Shown here one piece after another: positions 16,996 through 27,800 of a stretch of DNA of 64,000 nucleotides (positions are counted from its first letter, which is position 1; every line of letters starts with the position of its first letter). Location of the stretch: NCBI RefSeq assembly GCF_019968605.1, contig NZ_CP082966.1, positions 248,001-312,000 of the forward strand, read 5' to 3'. The stretch is from Polaribacter litorisediminis. GTDB lineage: Bacteria > Bacteroidota > Bacteroidia > Flavobacteriales > Flavobacteriaceae. The notes under the pieces were generated by a model, which made no database searches, was not told the DNA's origin, and was given only the letters and a program-made list of their open reading frames with translations. A program made the translations under genes and the position numbers.

Positions 16996-17380
16996 TCTTT
17001 TTGAGTTTTTAAGACCTGTAAGATCTAGTTTTATTCATACCAAAAATAGATGTTTATTTTTTTATCTTCATAACAAACGTTCTCTCGGTTTTTATCTATA
17101 ATATTTTTGTTTTTTAACAATATTATTGATCCATAAGATGAGTATGTAAAATTGTTATAGATTGGATGATTTTCTGGATTGAGTTGTTTTATAACCTAAC
17201 ATCAGTAAGTTTCATATTAGGATACTTTCTCTCTAATTAATAGTCCTTAAAAGAATTTATAACTTCAATTTATGACTGTTTTTAGTTCATTTTAAATTCA
17301 TTGTAATTTTTGTTTTCAATGTTAGTCTCGAATAGTTAAGTCTAAAGGTATACAAATAGCTGTAAAATAAAAGGAAATAA
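16996..17380. other. Intergenic region between the transglutaminase-like gene and the kinase operon
   Basis: About 385 AT-rich bases with no credible ORF, no clear terminator and no repeated motif. A second CAAAAATA near 17039-17046 is another possible minus-strand -7 box for the kinase gene. Confidence 0.4.
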
Positions 17381-18340
17381 TTACCGCATCTTCACTTTAA
17401 AATACAAAGCATCTTCTTGATTTATAAATAAAATTAAGTCTGTATTTCTTTGCGGATTTTTTAGAATCATCGTAGTAATGTCTCCTACCGTTTTGATCAG
17501 GGGTTTTTGTGATTTTTTAGATCCCTTAAAACGATATAATACGCTTAAATTGGTGTCAAAATTTTTAAATTTTAGCGCTATATTTTTAGATGCGTTCATT
17601 CTAATCGTGCCAGTTTTTGGAGAAATTAAGTCAGTTTGTAAACCCAAGAAAGTAGCTTTATAAAGAGGTTGCTTGTAAAAATCTTGCAAAGTCATGTTAC
17701 CAAAACGCAAAACCCAAATAGTTTCTTCGGGATAATGAGATTTAAATATTTTATCTTTAGGAATGTCAAAAAAATACGGATTAAATTCACGAACCCATTG
17801 GTTTCCAGAATTATAACCAGTTGCCCAAGTAGCATCTAAAATAAGCCATTTTTCATCAATTCTCACGGCGTTCCAGGCATGGTTTACCGCGGTAGAAGTT
17901 GTACCAATTTCATTGGGATTATTTCTAACATATCCTTTAATTACTTCAGATTCAATATTTAATAAATCGCAAAGTATTTTAAAAGCCTGTGCATATTCCT
18001 CGCAAACTCCTGTTTTATTTTGAAACATGTCTGCAACTAACTGGTATTTTAAAGCTTGTAATTTATTATTTTTTTCAGCTTCGGATGAAAATTCAATACG
18101 AAATCGTCTTGGTTTCGGGTTGTAATATTCTTTTAAGTTATAGCGGATGTTTTGTGTCAACCAAAAAAAAGCTGCTCTCGCTTTTTCTAAATCAGTCCTA
18201 AAATCTTTTTTAATTTGATTGGCTAAATCTTCTGCTTTAGAAAAGCGAGGGTAGTCAAGAATCTTTGTATCAACATCAGAAAAATCTTGAGAATTTAAAG
18301 AAATACTGAAAAATAGAAAAAGAGTAATCAGTTGTTTCAT
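17381..18340 (-). CDS. Secreted transglutaminase-like (papain-fold) protein
   Basis: A 319-residue protein with a cleavable signal peptide (MKQLITLFLFFSISLNS). Residues 35-185 form a transglutaminase-like domain with the complete Cys-His-Asp triad: Cys113 in TGVCEEYA, His154 in VNHAWNAV and Asp169 in LILDATW. The C-terminal 130 residues look like a beta-sandwich of unknown role. Bacterial members are mostly proteases or amidases of the cell envelope rather than cross-linking enzymes; related eukaryotic proteins act in cytokinesis. The gene is monocistronic with gene-free DNA on both sides. It is not a lasso-peptide B2 protease, which is much shorter and lacks a signal peptide. Confidence 0.87.
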   Translation of the reverse strand: MKQLITLFLFFSISLNSQDFSDVDTKILDYPRFSKAEDLANQIKKDFRTDLEKARAAFFWLTQNIRYNLKEYYNPKPRRFRIEFSSEAEKNNKLQALKYQLVADMFQNKTGVCEEYAQAFKILCDLLNIESEVIKGYVRNNPNEIGTTSTAVNHAWNAVRIDEKWLILDATWATGYNSGNQWVREFNPYFFDIPKDKIFKSHYPEETIWVLRFGNMTLQDFYKQPLYKATFLGLQTDLISPKTGTIRMNASKNIALKFKNFDTNLSVLYRFKGSKKSQKPLIKTVGDITTMILKNPQRNTDLILFINQEDALYFKVKMR

Positions 18341-18627
18341 TAATTTTATAAGTAGAAATTTAAACTAAATAGGATGCAACTACTTTTTTGTTTTGATTTC
18401 ATATCAGCGTTTTTTTAGTCTTCTTTTTTTAGTTTAAAAAGTCAAAACATTGCTCCGTTTTAACAACATAATAGGCACGCATGTGAATTTTATCAAAATA
18501 AACATTAATACAAAGCAGATAAATCCTGCAATAATCCAAAATTTTACCATTCTATTATTTTTATAATGGTTCTTTTTCCTAAAAGATTTTAAAAACCTTG
18601 CAAGCTGAAATAACGATACAGGATGTT

Positions 18628-19446
18628 TTATAAATTGTTCACTGTTTTTCTGATGGCAACCAAATTCGTTAATAATTTTTCCAAATTATCTAAATGCAAC
18701 ATATTTGCACCGTCAGATTTTGCATTTGCAGGATCAAAATGAGTTTCAATAAATAATCCATCTACATGATTTACAATTCCGGCTCTGGCAATTGTTTCAA
18801 TCATTTCTGGTCTTCCGCCAGTAACACCAGTTGTTTGATTTGGTTGTTGTAAAGAATGCGTAACATCTAAAATTGTAGGAGCAAATTTGCGCATTTCAGG
18901 AATTCCTCTAAAATCAACAATCATATCTTGGTATCCAAACATGGTTCCTCTATCTGTAATCCATGCTTTTTGAGATCCTGCATCTTTTACTTTCTGTACG
19001 GCATGTTTCATGGCGCCAGGACTCATAAACTGTCCTTTTTTTAAGTTGACAACTTTTCCTGTTTGTGCAGCCGCAACGACCAAATCTGTTTGACGTACTA
19101 AAAATGCAGGAATCTGCAAAACATCAACATATTCTGCAGCTTTAGCGGCGTCAGAAACTTCATGAATATCAGTAACCGTCGGTACATGAAAAGTTTCTGA
19201 AACTTTTTGTAAAATTTTCAATGCCTTTTCATCTCCAATACCTGTAAAACTATCAATTCTACTTCTGTTTGCCTTTTTAAAACTTCCTTTAAAAATATAG
19301 GGAATTGCAAGTTTATCAGTAATTGTAATTACTTTTTCGGCAATTCTTAGCGCCATTTCTTCACTTTCAATAGCACAAGGTCCTGCTAAAAGAAAGAAAT
19401 TATTAGTATCTAAGTGTTTTATATTCGGAATTTCAGATAAAATCAT
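18628..19446 (-). CDS. kdsA: 3-deoxy-8-phosphooctulonate synthase (KDO-8-P synthase)
   Basis: Catalyses condensation of phosphoenolpyruvate and D-arabinose 5-phosphate to KDO-8-phosphate, required for lipopolysaccharide inner core. I start it at the ATG at 19446 (272 residues, MILSEIPNIK), not at the TTG 18 bases upstream, because that TTG is inside a -7 promoter box. Motifs: LAGPCAIESEE with Cys24, KGSFKKANRSR, GYQDMIVDFRG, ILDVTHSLQQPNQ, GLFIETHFDP. The Cys in place of the Asn found in the Escherichia coli enzyme marks the metal-dependent class. It is divergently transcribed from the M28 peptidase gene with 68 bases between starts. No other KDO gene is in the window. Confidence 0.96.
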   Translation of the reverse strand: MILSEIPNIKHLDTNNFFLLAGPCAIESEEMALRIAEKVITITDKLAIPYIFKGSFKKANRSRIDSFTGIGDEKALKILQKVSETFHVPTVTDIHEVSDAAKAAEYVDVLQIPAFLVRQTDLVVAAAQTGKVVNLKKGQFMSPGAMKHAVQKVKDAGSQKAWITDRGTMFGYQDMIVDFRGIPEMRKFAPTILDVTHSLQQPNQTTGVTGGRPEMIETIARAGIVNHVDGLFIETHFDPANAKSDGANMLHLDNLEKLLTNLVAIRKTVNNL

Positions 19447-19461
19447 TTGTAAAATTTTATG

Positions 19462-19469
19462 CAAAAATA
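19462..19469 (-). promoter_or_regulatory. Candidate -7 box of kdsA
   Basis: CAAAAATA reads TATTTTTG on the minus strand, an exact TAnnTTTG. It overlaps the alternative TTG start and leaves about 10 bases before the ATG at 19446. No -33 TTTG at normal spacing. Confidence 0.45.
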
Positions 19470-19514
19470 CGAAATAAAATTAGCTATATTTAGGCTTTTA
19501 AAAATCGAAAAATA

Positions 19515-20525
19515 ATGAAAAAAATAGGTACTATTTTAATAGCATCAGCATTACTAATTTCTTGTGGAAGTAATAAAGAAGCGAACACTGTAAACTCAAA
19601 AATCGAAAAAACACCAACAATCGAAAATTCATTTTTCATTGATTCTATGATGGTTAAAAAGCATCTCTACACCTTAGCTGCAGATGATATGGAAGGTAGA
19701 AAATCTGGAACAGAGGGAATTGAAAAGGCCGCTAAATATATAGAAAGCGAGTTTAAAAGAATCGGTTTAATCCCTTTTGAAGGATTAAAAACCTACAGAC
19801 AAACTTTTAATTTTACGCCGAGAGGGGCTAAAGATGAAATTACAAGCGCCAATATTATCGGGGTTTTGGAAGGAAAAAGTAAAAAAGAAGAATATGTAAT
19901 TATTTCTGCTCATTATGATCATTTAGGGATGAAAAAGAGTGGAGAAGGAGATGTTATTTTTAATGGGGCCAATGATGATGCTTCTGGTGTTACAGGCGTT
20001 TTAGCCTTGGCAGCATATTTTAAGAAAGTTGGCCATGAAAGAACCATTGTTTTTGCTGCCTTTACTGCCGAAGAAATGGGGTTAATTGGTTCTACACATT
20101 TCGGAAAAGGTATTAATGCATCAAAATTTGTAGCAGGAATTAATTTAGAAATGATTGGCAAAGTACCTAGCTTTGGACCAAATACAGCTTGGTTAACTGG
20201 TTTTGAGCGTTCTGATTTCGGAAAAATTATTCAAAAGAATTTAGCAGGTTCTGGGTATCAATTATTTCCAGATCCATATAAAAAGTTTAATCTATTTTTT
20301 AGGTCAGATAATGCTTCTTTGGCGCGTTTAGGCGTTCCGTCTCATACCTTTTCTACAACTCCGATTGATGTAGATAAAGATTATCATAAGGCTTCTGATG
20401 AAGCTGAAACTTTAAATATGACTGTTATTACGCAAACGATACAAGCGGTAGCAAAAGGAACGGAAAGTATTATTAATGGTAAAGATACACCTACAAGGGT
20501 CGTTTTAGAGCAAAAGACAAAATAG
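19515..20525 (+). CDS. M28-family zinc peptidase lipoprotein
   Basis: A 336-residue lipoprotein (lipobox LLISC, Cys17), probably in the periplasm or outer membrane. After a polar linker the M28 catalytic domain starts near residue 45. Zinc-site residues are His133 (SAHYDH), Asp154 (GANDDASG), catalytic base Glu186 and ligand Glu187 (TAEEMG), Glu212 (NLEMIG, where many relatives have Asp) and His291 (DYHKASDE). Family members are aminopeptidases or carboxypeptidases with two zinc ions; specificity is unpredictable here. It is transcribed away from kdsA and followed by a DUF4136 lipoprotein gene that has its own promoter-like box, so the two need not be an operon. Confidence 0.92.
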   Translation: MKKIGTILIASALLISCGSNKEANTVNSKIEKTPTIENSFFIDSMMVKKHLYTLAADDMEGRKSGTEGIEKAAKYIESEFKRIGLIPFEGLKTYRQTFNFTPRGAKDEITSANIIGVLEGKSKKEEYVIISAHYDHLGMKKSGEGDVIFNGANDDASGVTGVLALAAYFKKVGHERTIVFAAFTAEEMGLIGSTHFGKGINASKFVAGINLEMIGKVPSFGPNTAWLTGFERSDFGKIIQKNLAGSGYQLFPDPYKKFNLFFRSDNASLARLGVPSHTFSTTPIDVDKDYHKASDEAETLNMTVITQTIQAVAKGTESIINGKDTPTRVVLEQKTK

Positions 20526-20646
20526 GGATATTTGAAAAATTAAAGAATGTACTACGTTTTTAATGCAACGGGTGTGAGTGATTGTAATAATTCCAATAAA
20601 TTGAAATTTTATCCTCACAGGAATTTTAATTGCTGATTAAAACAGT

Positions 20647-20654
20647 TAATTTTG
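20647..20654 (+). promoter_or_regulatory. Candidate -7 box of the DUF4136 lipoprotein gene
   Basis: TAATTTTG, an exact TAnnTTTG, 37 bases before the ATG at 20691. It overlaps the TTG at 20652, which argues that this TTG is not the translation start. The -33 region is not recognisable. Confidence 0.4.
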
Positions 20655-20690
20655 CTTAAAATATTTCGTAAAATACGTACATATATTGAT

Positions 20691-21206
20691 ATGAAAAAAG
20701 TTAGCTTTCTTTTTTTGTTTTTATTAGTGAGCTGTTCATCCTCTAAAGTGATGATAGATTATGACGCTGAAATTGATTTTTCTAACTTTAAATCCTACGC
20801 ATTTTATGAAGATGTAGGAAAAGGTTTGAATGAATTTGATGTAAAAAGGGTCATTACTGTCATGAATGCTGAATTACAACAATTAGGTTTTTTACCATCA
20901 GATAACCCTGATTTTTTTATCAATATAAAATCAAATATATCAGAAGCTCAAAATAATAATACTATCGGAATTGGAATAGGAAATGGAGGAATAAATGGTG
21001 GTTTTGGTGTTTCAGGAGGAATCCCTATCGGGGGTAAAAAGTTAAATGAAGAATTTACAATTGAGTTTGTAAATGCACAAAATAATATTCTTTTTTGGGA
21101 AGCCATTTTAAATTCTAAAATTAAGGAGAAAAGAAAGCCAGAAGAAAAAGAACTGCATTTTAAAGCAATAATTTCTAAAATTTTAGAGAAATATCCACCC
21201 AAATAA
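20691..21206 (+). CDS. DUF4136-domain lipoprotein
   Basis: A 171-residue lipoprotein; I use the ATG at 20691 because it begins the signal peptide MKKVSFLFLFLLVSCSSS (lipidated Cys15), whereas an upstream TTG adds residues that spoil it. The mature part follows the DUF4136 pattern: FSNFKSYAFYED, a central NAELQQLGFLPSDNPDFFINI and a Gly-rich loop (GIGIGNGGINGGFGVSGG), then a C-terminal helix ending KILEKYPPK. DUF4136 lipoproteins are common in Bacteroidetes and Proteobacteria envelopes; the function is not established. It ends convergent to a small outer-membrane protein gene and shares a bidirectional terminator with it. Confidence 0.85.
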   Translation: MKKVSFLFLFLLVSCSSSKVMIDYDAEIDFSNFKSYAFYEDVGKGLNEFDVKRVITVMNAELQQLGFLPSDNPDFFINIKSNISEAQNNNTIGIGIGNGGINGGFGVSGGIPIGGKKLNEEFTIEFVNAQNNILFWEAILNSKIKEKRKPEEKELHFKAIISKILEKYPPK

Positions 21207-21268
21207 CACTAATTTAATTTTGTTATGTTGAATAGATAAATTGAATTGTTTTTTTGTTCATTGGTATA

Positions 21269-21307
21269 AAAAATCCTCTACAAAAAATAATGTAGAGGGT
21301 TTTTTTA
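21269..21307. terminator. Bidirectional intrinsic terminator
   Basis: AAAAAATCCTCTACA and TGTAGAGGGTTTTTT form a 15-bp stem with one G-U pair around a nine-base loop. A and T tracts on both sides let it end the DUF4136 gene on the plus strand and the outer-membrane barrel gene on the minus strand. Confidence 0.88.
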
Positions 21308-21326
21308 TGCGTTAAAATTTGGTTTT

Positions 21327-21809
21327 CTAAAATTGATATCTGATGCTAAAAGCTATATCACTTGCATAATCATTAAAATTGTTTCCAAAACCGAATTCAG
21401 GCCTTAAGTCTAAAGAAAGTAAAATTGGAACTTCTGGAAAATTGTATTCTATTCCAATATCACCAGCTGCAAAAATAAAAGTTTCAGAATAATTATCATC
21501 ATCATTATGTTTACCACTGTAGTTTCCTAAACCACCACCAACACCAGCATACCAGTTAAAGCCACCTTCAATATTCCAAACCCATTGATAAATTGCTGTT
21601 GCTTTGAAACCATCGTAATGTTTATTGTCTCTTAAACCTAAATCTATTTCTAATCTATTGTTATTGCCTAAAGCTCTTTGATAGGAAATTTCTCCTCCAA
21701 AACCATCATTATCACCCAAACGTAAACCAATAGCGTTTTTAGAAATATCTTGTGCATTTACTGTAAAAGCACCAATTACTAAACTAAATAAGAATACTAC
21801 TTTTTTCAT
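21327..21809 (-). CDS. Small outer-membrane beta-barrel protein
   Basis: A 160-residue protein with a cleavable signal peptide ending NAQ (MKKVVFLFSLVIGAFTVNAQ) and then alternating amphipathic beta-strands: IGLRLG, GGEISYQRAL, LEIDLGLR, FKATAIYQWVW, FNWYAGVGGGLG, IFAAGDIGIEYNF, LLSLDLRPEFGFG. It ends in Phe (FSIRYQF), the usual barrel-insertion signal. Its size corresponds to an eight-stranded barrel like the OmpX/OmpA N-domain. Role unknown. It is downstream of nothing in particular on the minus strand; the A2M gene upstream ends 91 bases before it with no strong terminator seen, so some co-transcription is possible. Confidence 0.85.
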   Translation of the reverse strand: MKKVVFLFSLVIGAFTVNAQDISKNAIGLRLGDNDGFGGEISYQRALGNNNRLEIDLGLRDNKHYDGFKATAIYQWVWNIEGGFNWYAGVGGGLGNYSGKHNDDDNYSETFIFAAGDIGIEYNFPEVPILLSLDLRPEFGFGNNFNDYASDIAFSIRYQF

Positions 21810-21899
21810 AATTATATATTTTGGTTAAAATATTAAGGTAAATTTACAGCTAAAAAAAGTTGTTATGAGTTAAATTAGAGGTAATTTTTTTGTTAAAAT

Positions 21900-24800
21900 T
21901 TACTGATCTAAAATTGTAATTCTTTCTCCTTTTGAATGACTGCTAAATTCTGGCGCATACATACTTTGTATTGTTGTAATTCCGTTGCTAAAATTACCTG
22001 CATTATTTATGCGAACATCATATTCAAAAACATAAACTCCTTTCGGTATTCTGTCAAAAAAGAAGTTTGTAGCAGCATCTTTTGTGGTTTCATAATAGCC
22101 TAAATTATCTTGCCATTTGTATTTAGATATCACATTAATTGGTTCTAATCCAGAGGCTCTCATGTCTTTCATGTGAATGAATTCCATGGTTCTATCAGAG
22201 CGTAATTCAATCCGTACCGTAATAATATCACCAATTTTTAATATAGTATTTTGGTTGATTTCTTGCAACTCTTTACCAGTATCAGAATTTACTTTTAAGA
22301 ACAATTTTTTATGCAATTTTAAGGGAGTTTCTGCGGATGTTATTTTGTCTAAATCTTCAAAATATTGCCAGTACAAACCTCCCCAAGCAATTCCGCTTTC
22401 TTTTTTGTTGATAGTAATTACTGCCATTTTGGGTGTTATTTCTTGAGCATTCCAAGAAGTTTTAAAATAACCGGAGCCAGCTTCAACTTTTACATCTTTC
22501 ATTGCTGAGGGATTTATTTTTTGATCACCAACTTTAATATTGACCATTTCTGTCATAGAAATCAATTCACTGCCATTTAAGAGTAAAGCATATACAGCCT
22601 CTGTAGTTGCTTTTGTTGTTTTCCATTGATTCGTCTGCTTGTTTTTTAATAACCAAACTTTAAGATTGTCAATAGTTTTTTGCTTGTCTTGATGAATATT
22701 GGCATCTAAAACTTCAGAAAAAGTTTCAATCATTAAAGCTTGCGTTTCCACGGGTGCCTGATAATAGTAGTAACCAGCGGTGTTGGTTTTCCAATACATG
22801 CCTAATTCATCAGAAGTAATTGAGTTTTCTTTTAATGATTTTAAAATTTTATGGGCACTTGTTTTTTTATCATTTCTAAAAAGTGATAAAGCAATTTGTC
22901 CTTTTGCATATAAATTATATTCATTCCAATAGTTTATAGTTTGATTTTGATAATAATCAATAGCAGTTTTCATTTTTTCATCCAAAGATATATCGGTGTA
23001 AAAACTGCGCATATATAAATACTGAATAATAAAATAGCTCAAATTGTTTTTTGATAAAAACTCTTGATAAGCTTTTTCTGCTTTCTTTTTCGTTTTAGAA
23101 TTTTGTCGATTTTTTGAGGCTCTTTTTAATAATTTTTCATAGTTTTCTAAGAGTTCAATATCCAAAAACCGCACCGCTTTTTCAATCATTTTTTTTGTGG
23201 ATGAATCAAACTCCGCAACGCCTAATTTTGCTAAATGTCCAAAACCCGTTACCATATGTTGCGTGATAAAATTACTTGGATATTTGCCGCCTTTAAACCA
23301 AGGAAACACGCCAGAATTCATTTGAATACTTTCCAATTTATGGAGGGCTTTTTCTTGTTCATTGCTCATTCTTGTTAAATCGAATAATAGGGCAATTCTC
23401 TTTTTTTGTTCGGTTTCTGATTGCGCATCTCTTAACCAAGGAGTTTCTTGAATAATTAATGATTTTAACGCTTCATTCTTTTCTAAATTAGACAATAATG
23501 CATCAGAAGATTTCCAAGCATCAAAAACTTCTTTAATTTTTGGATTTGAATTCGCCATAAAACTCGCCAATGTGTTTGCATAATATCTAGAGAACGTTTG
23601 TTCTGCGCATTCATATGGATATTCCATTAAATAGGGCAAAGATTGTATCGCAACCCAGACAGGGTTTGACGTCATTTCTAAAGTCAATTTGTGATTTTTT
23701 AAGCTCGAAGAAGCATTATTCTTTAATTTATTTAGCGTAAAAGTTTTGGTTTGATTCGAGCGAATCCATATCGGTAATGTTTCTGTAACCAACATTTTGT
23801 TTGTTAAAACAGGCAACACATTTTGCTCGCCATCAGAAAAATCACCAGCTTTTGCCACAATTTTATACTGTACGGTTTGTATATTTTCTGGAATTGATAT
23901 CTTCCAAGAAACGTTTGTATTGCCATCTTTATCAACAGAAAAATTCTTGTTGGGCTTGGTGTTCTTTAGTTCAATGTTTATCTCTGTTCTAGAAATAGCA
24001 TCTGTTAAAATTAATTTTGCAACACCATTTAATTGATTATTTGTTAAGTTGGTAATTTTAGCACTCAAGGTAATGGTGTCTTTTTCTCTTAAAAACCTTG
24101 GTGCATTGGGTACCACCATGAATTCTTTTTGAGTAACTGTTTGTAAAGTTTTGGTGGCAGATTTTAAGGTTTTTGTATGCGCTAATACTTGCAATTTCCA
24201 TCTTGTTAAAGCTTCTGGCATCGTGAAGGAAAAACTAACTTTTCCGTTTTTATCAGTTGTTAACTGCGGATAAAAAAAGGCAGTTTCTTTAAAGTCTTTA
24301 CGTGCTTTTATTTGTGATAATGCCTTGTCTAATTTTATTTGACCAGCTTTTGTAGTGATGATGATAACTCCGTTTGCACCCTTTGCGCCATAGATAGCAG
24401 TCGCTTCAGTATTTTTTAACACAGAGATTTGTGCAATTTCATTTTCACTTAAATTAAATTTATCAACAGAAACACCATCAACAATGTATAAAGGTTTCCC
24501 ATTTCCTAAAATACTTAATACTCCTTTAATTCTGATATTTGAGGCTGTGCTAGGACTACCACTATCATTCATAATTTGAACTCCTTCGGCTTGTTCTTCA
24601 AAAGACTGTAAAGCATATCCTACAACTTTCTTTTCTCGATTTATACCATAGCCCATAACTGCAATTTCGTCTAAAGTACTGGTATTTTCTTCTAATTTGA
24701 TGTCTAGATAAGTTTGATTGCTAATTGTTCTTTCTTCAGATTTATATCCGAGATATCTAAAAACTAATACATCACCTTTTTTAATTTTGATGGAATAATT

Positions 24801-27800
24801 GCCATCAAAATCTGTTTCTGTGCCAAAATTTGTTCCTTTAATAAGAATTGAAACTCCTGGTAATGGTCCAGATTCGTCCTCTAAAACTCCTGTTATTGTT
24901 CCGTCAAAATCGCTTCTAGAACTATTTATTTTTCTTTTGATTTCTTTTAGATATTGTTGATTTATCCAACGATTATTATTTAGACTAAAACCAAACCAAT
25001 GATAAGAATCATTGCCAATTGAAGGAAACCCATAATACCTTTTTTGATTATTTTTGATATTAAAATTAGTGTTTTTAAAACTTTTGTTCGCGTTACTTAC
25101 AGCGTAAGAATAATATGGCTTTTTTGGTGTAATCGGATTAAATTGCCAATTATGTGTTTTAAATTCGTCTAAAGAAGCATCATACATCGATGCTAAAATT
25201 TCTGCTGCGACTGCATCATTTTTATCATCTTTAATGGTGAAACTCCAAGTTTCATCTTGGCCTGGTTGTAGTTTATCTCTAAAAATATTGGTCATAATTT
25301 CTATAGATTCTTGTTTTTCGGGAACATGGATCAATAGGTTTCCGCTATGAAAATGATTATAATTTACAAAGTGGTATTTTATGGCAAATCCGCCAAGATC
25401 TTCTTTGTTTACAGGGATTTTAATTTTCTTTATATTGTTGTTTAGTTTGATGAGTTGTGTGTCAATAATTGTATGATTTTTCTCAATTTGAATAACAACC
25501 GTCATGTTTTTTGACGCAGAACCAATTTGTATTTCAACTTCATCACCAATGGTGTAAACCTTTTTATTGGTATTGATGGTGAATAGTTTACGATCTACAA
25601 CTTCTTTATCTTTTAAGGAGAAGAGTGTAATTCTTTTTTCGTCTTTTACTACTTGATTGAATTTGTCTTTGCTTTCTAAAACAACAATATATTTCCCTGA
25701 AATCCAGCTTTCAATATTTTTTAAAATAAGTTCTTTGGATGTTGATGTGTCAAAATTTTTATTAAAAACAAGGATGCCTTTCTTCCAATTTTTTTCATCA
25801 CTTTCAGTATTTGTATAAGGATCATGTGGAAATAAGGTTCGAAAAGTGTTTTCTGAAATATCTTGGTAATCGGGCGCAGGCCAAGGTCTTTGTCTAAGTG
25901 GGTTTGTAGGACCTTTTAATTTATAAATTTTGATAGTTCCTTTTGTAGCAACAAACTCGCCGTTCAAGTTTTTTGTGTCAATGTTTAGAAGATGTTCTTT
26001 TTTATTTTTATCAATTTTATCATCCATAGAAATGGTCGCCAATAAAGAATGATAACCAACTTTTACTCTTGCGGTCACGCTGTGAGTTTCTCCGTTAATG
26101 TCTGTAACATTTGCGGTAATTTCATACTTAAAAATGGGTAAATTTTCTTTCGAAACACTTTCATCAGGAAATGCTTTAAAGATAATTTCAAATTCACCTT
26201 GAGCATTTGTAATCGTTTCTCCATTCGTTATTTCTTGCGAGCTAGAATTAAGGTTTGGTCGATACCAATAATACCAATCGGGATATTGTACTTTTCTATG
26301 CACCCGATACACCACTTTTGCATCTGTAATATTTGCGCCCGAAAATGCTTTTGCAAAACCGTGTATAGCAACAGAATCATTAATTTTAAAACTTTCTGTT
26401 ATAGGTTTAAATTCCGTCGAAAATTTGGGTCTTTTATATTCTTCCACAGAAATGGTTGTCCAATTATTGTAGTCAAAATTATAATTATCATAAAATTTGC
26501 TATCATGTTCAACACTTTCTTTAACTGTAATAGAAAACTTTCCTGTTAAACCATTATTAGGAATTATAAATGTGCCAGCAACAGAGCCAAATTCATTTAA
26601 TTTTAACTCTAAGGTTTTTATCACTTGATTATTAACATCATTTAAAGATATTTCTACATATTCGTGTTTCAAAACTTGCGATGTAGCACCTTGTTTTTTG
26701 ATGACAATCGCTTTAAAGTAAACAGTTTGTCCTGGCCTATAAATGCTTCTGTCTGTGAAAATGAATGGTTTTATAAGGACGTTATCATCTTTATTGTACA
26801 ATTTTTTATCAGATTCATATAAATAATGGTTGCCAAAAGATGCAAAATCATTTTTAGTGGTCACCGATATATGTACGTTTCTATAGATTTCATTACTCTT
26901 AAAAGAAGAAAAACCAAATTTGTTCGTTGTGAGTTTTTTATGGATGTAATTGAGGTTTTTAAAAACTTTATTTTTTAGATGCACGGATGCCTTGTTTATT
27001 GGCTTTCCTGTATTTCTGTCAACAACTTGATAATTATATTTTCCATCAAAATTATTTTCAATTAATGTTAAGTTAGTCACTTGTATGGAGGTTGTTCCGT
27101 AAATAGAATTATCTTGTAAATCTTTAGTGGTTGAAGCTAAAATTAAATACATTCCGGTTTTAAATTTTGGAACAATTACTTCTGTTGAATGTTGTAAATA
27201 ATCATGCTCATTTCTTAATTGATGCTTCCAATTTTTTGCTGTCTTTAGTTGGTAGATAAAAGCTTTTTTATCTTCAAATTTGTAAAGTTTAGAAAGCGCT
27301 TCTTTTTGTTTTTGATTGATATGATATGCAGTAAAAAATAATTTTGCTACATTCTTATAAGTAACTAATAATCTAGAATTTTTATCAATTGGAATAAATT
27401 CTTCTGCTTTTATAGACAGTGCTTTTTGCTTAATTTGACCTTTTAAAATGGCGCATTTTTTTGCGCCAAAACTAGTTGGAAATTCTTTAATTACTTCATC
27501 ACAAATAACAAGTGCTTCTTGGTTTTTAGATTGTTCCTTATAAATTTCAGCAATCTCAAAAGCATATAGTCCGCTTGCTTCATGATTTGTAAATTGTTCC
27601 TTGGATGCAATGAGACGTTCAAATAAAATTGAATCAGAATTATCAAAAGTTGCATGTTGATGTACGAAATTTAATCTTTGAATATCAATTGCTGCAAGTG
27701 CATTTTTATTGTTTTCCTTTAAATGAAAAGCAATCAGTTTTTGATACGTTTTTAACGTATTTAATTGCAAAGACAAACTATCTTTTGATGTTATTTGTAA

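Noticed and set aside
26199..26549. 116-codon plus-strand ORF inside the A2M gene
   Set aside because: Opposite-strand shadow of a long coding region; Cys/Phe/Ile-rich with no domain.
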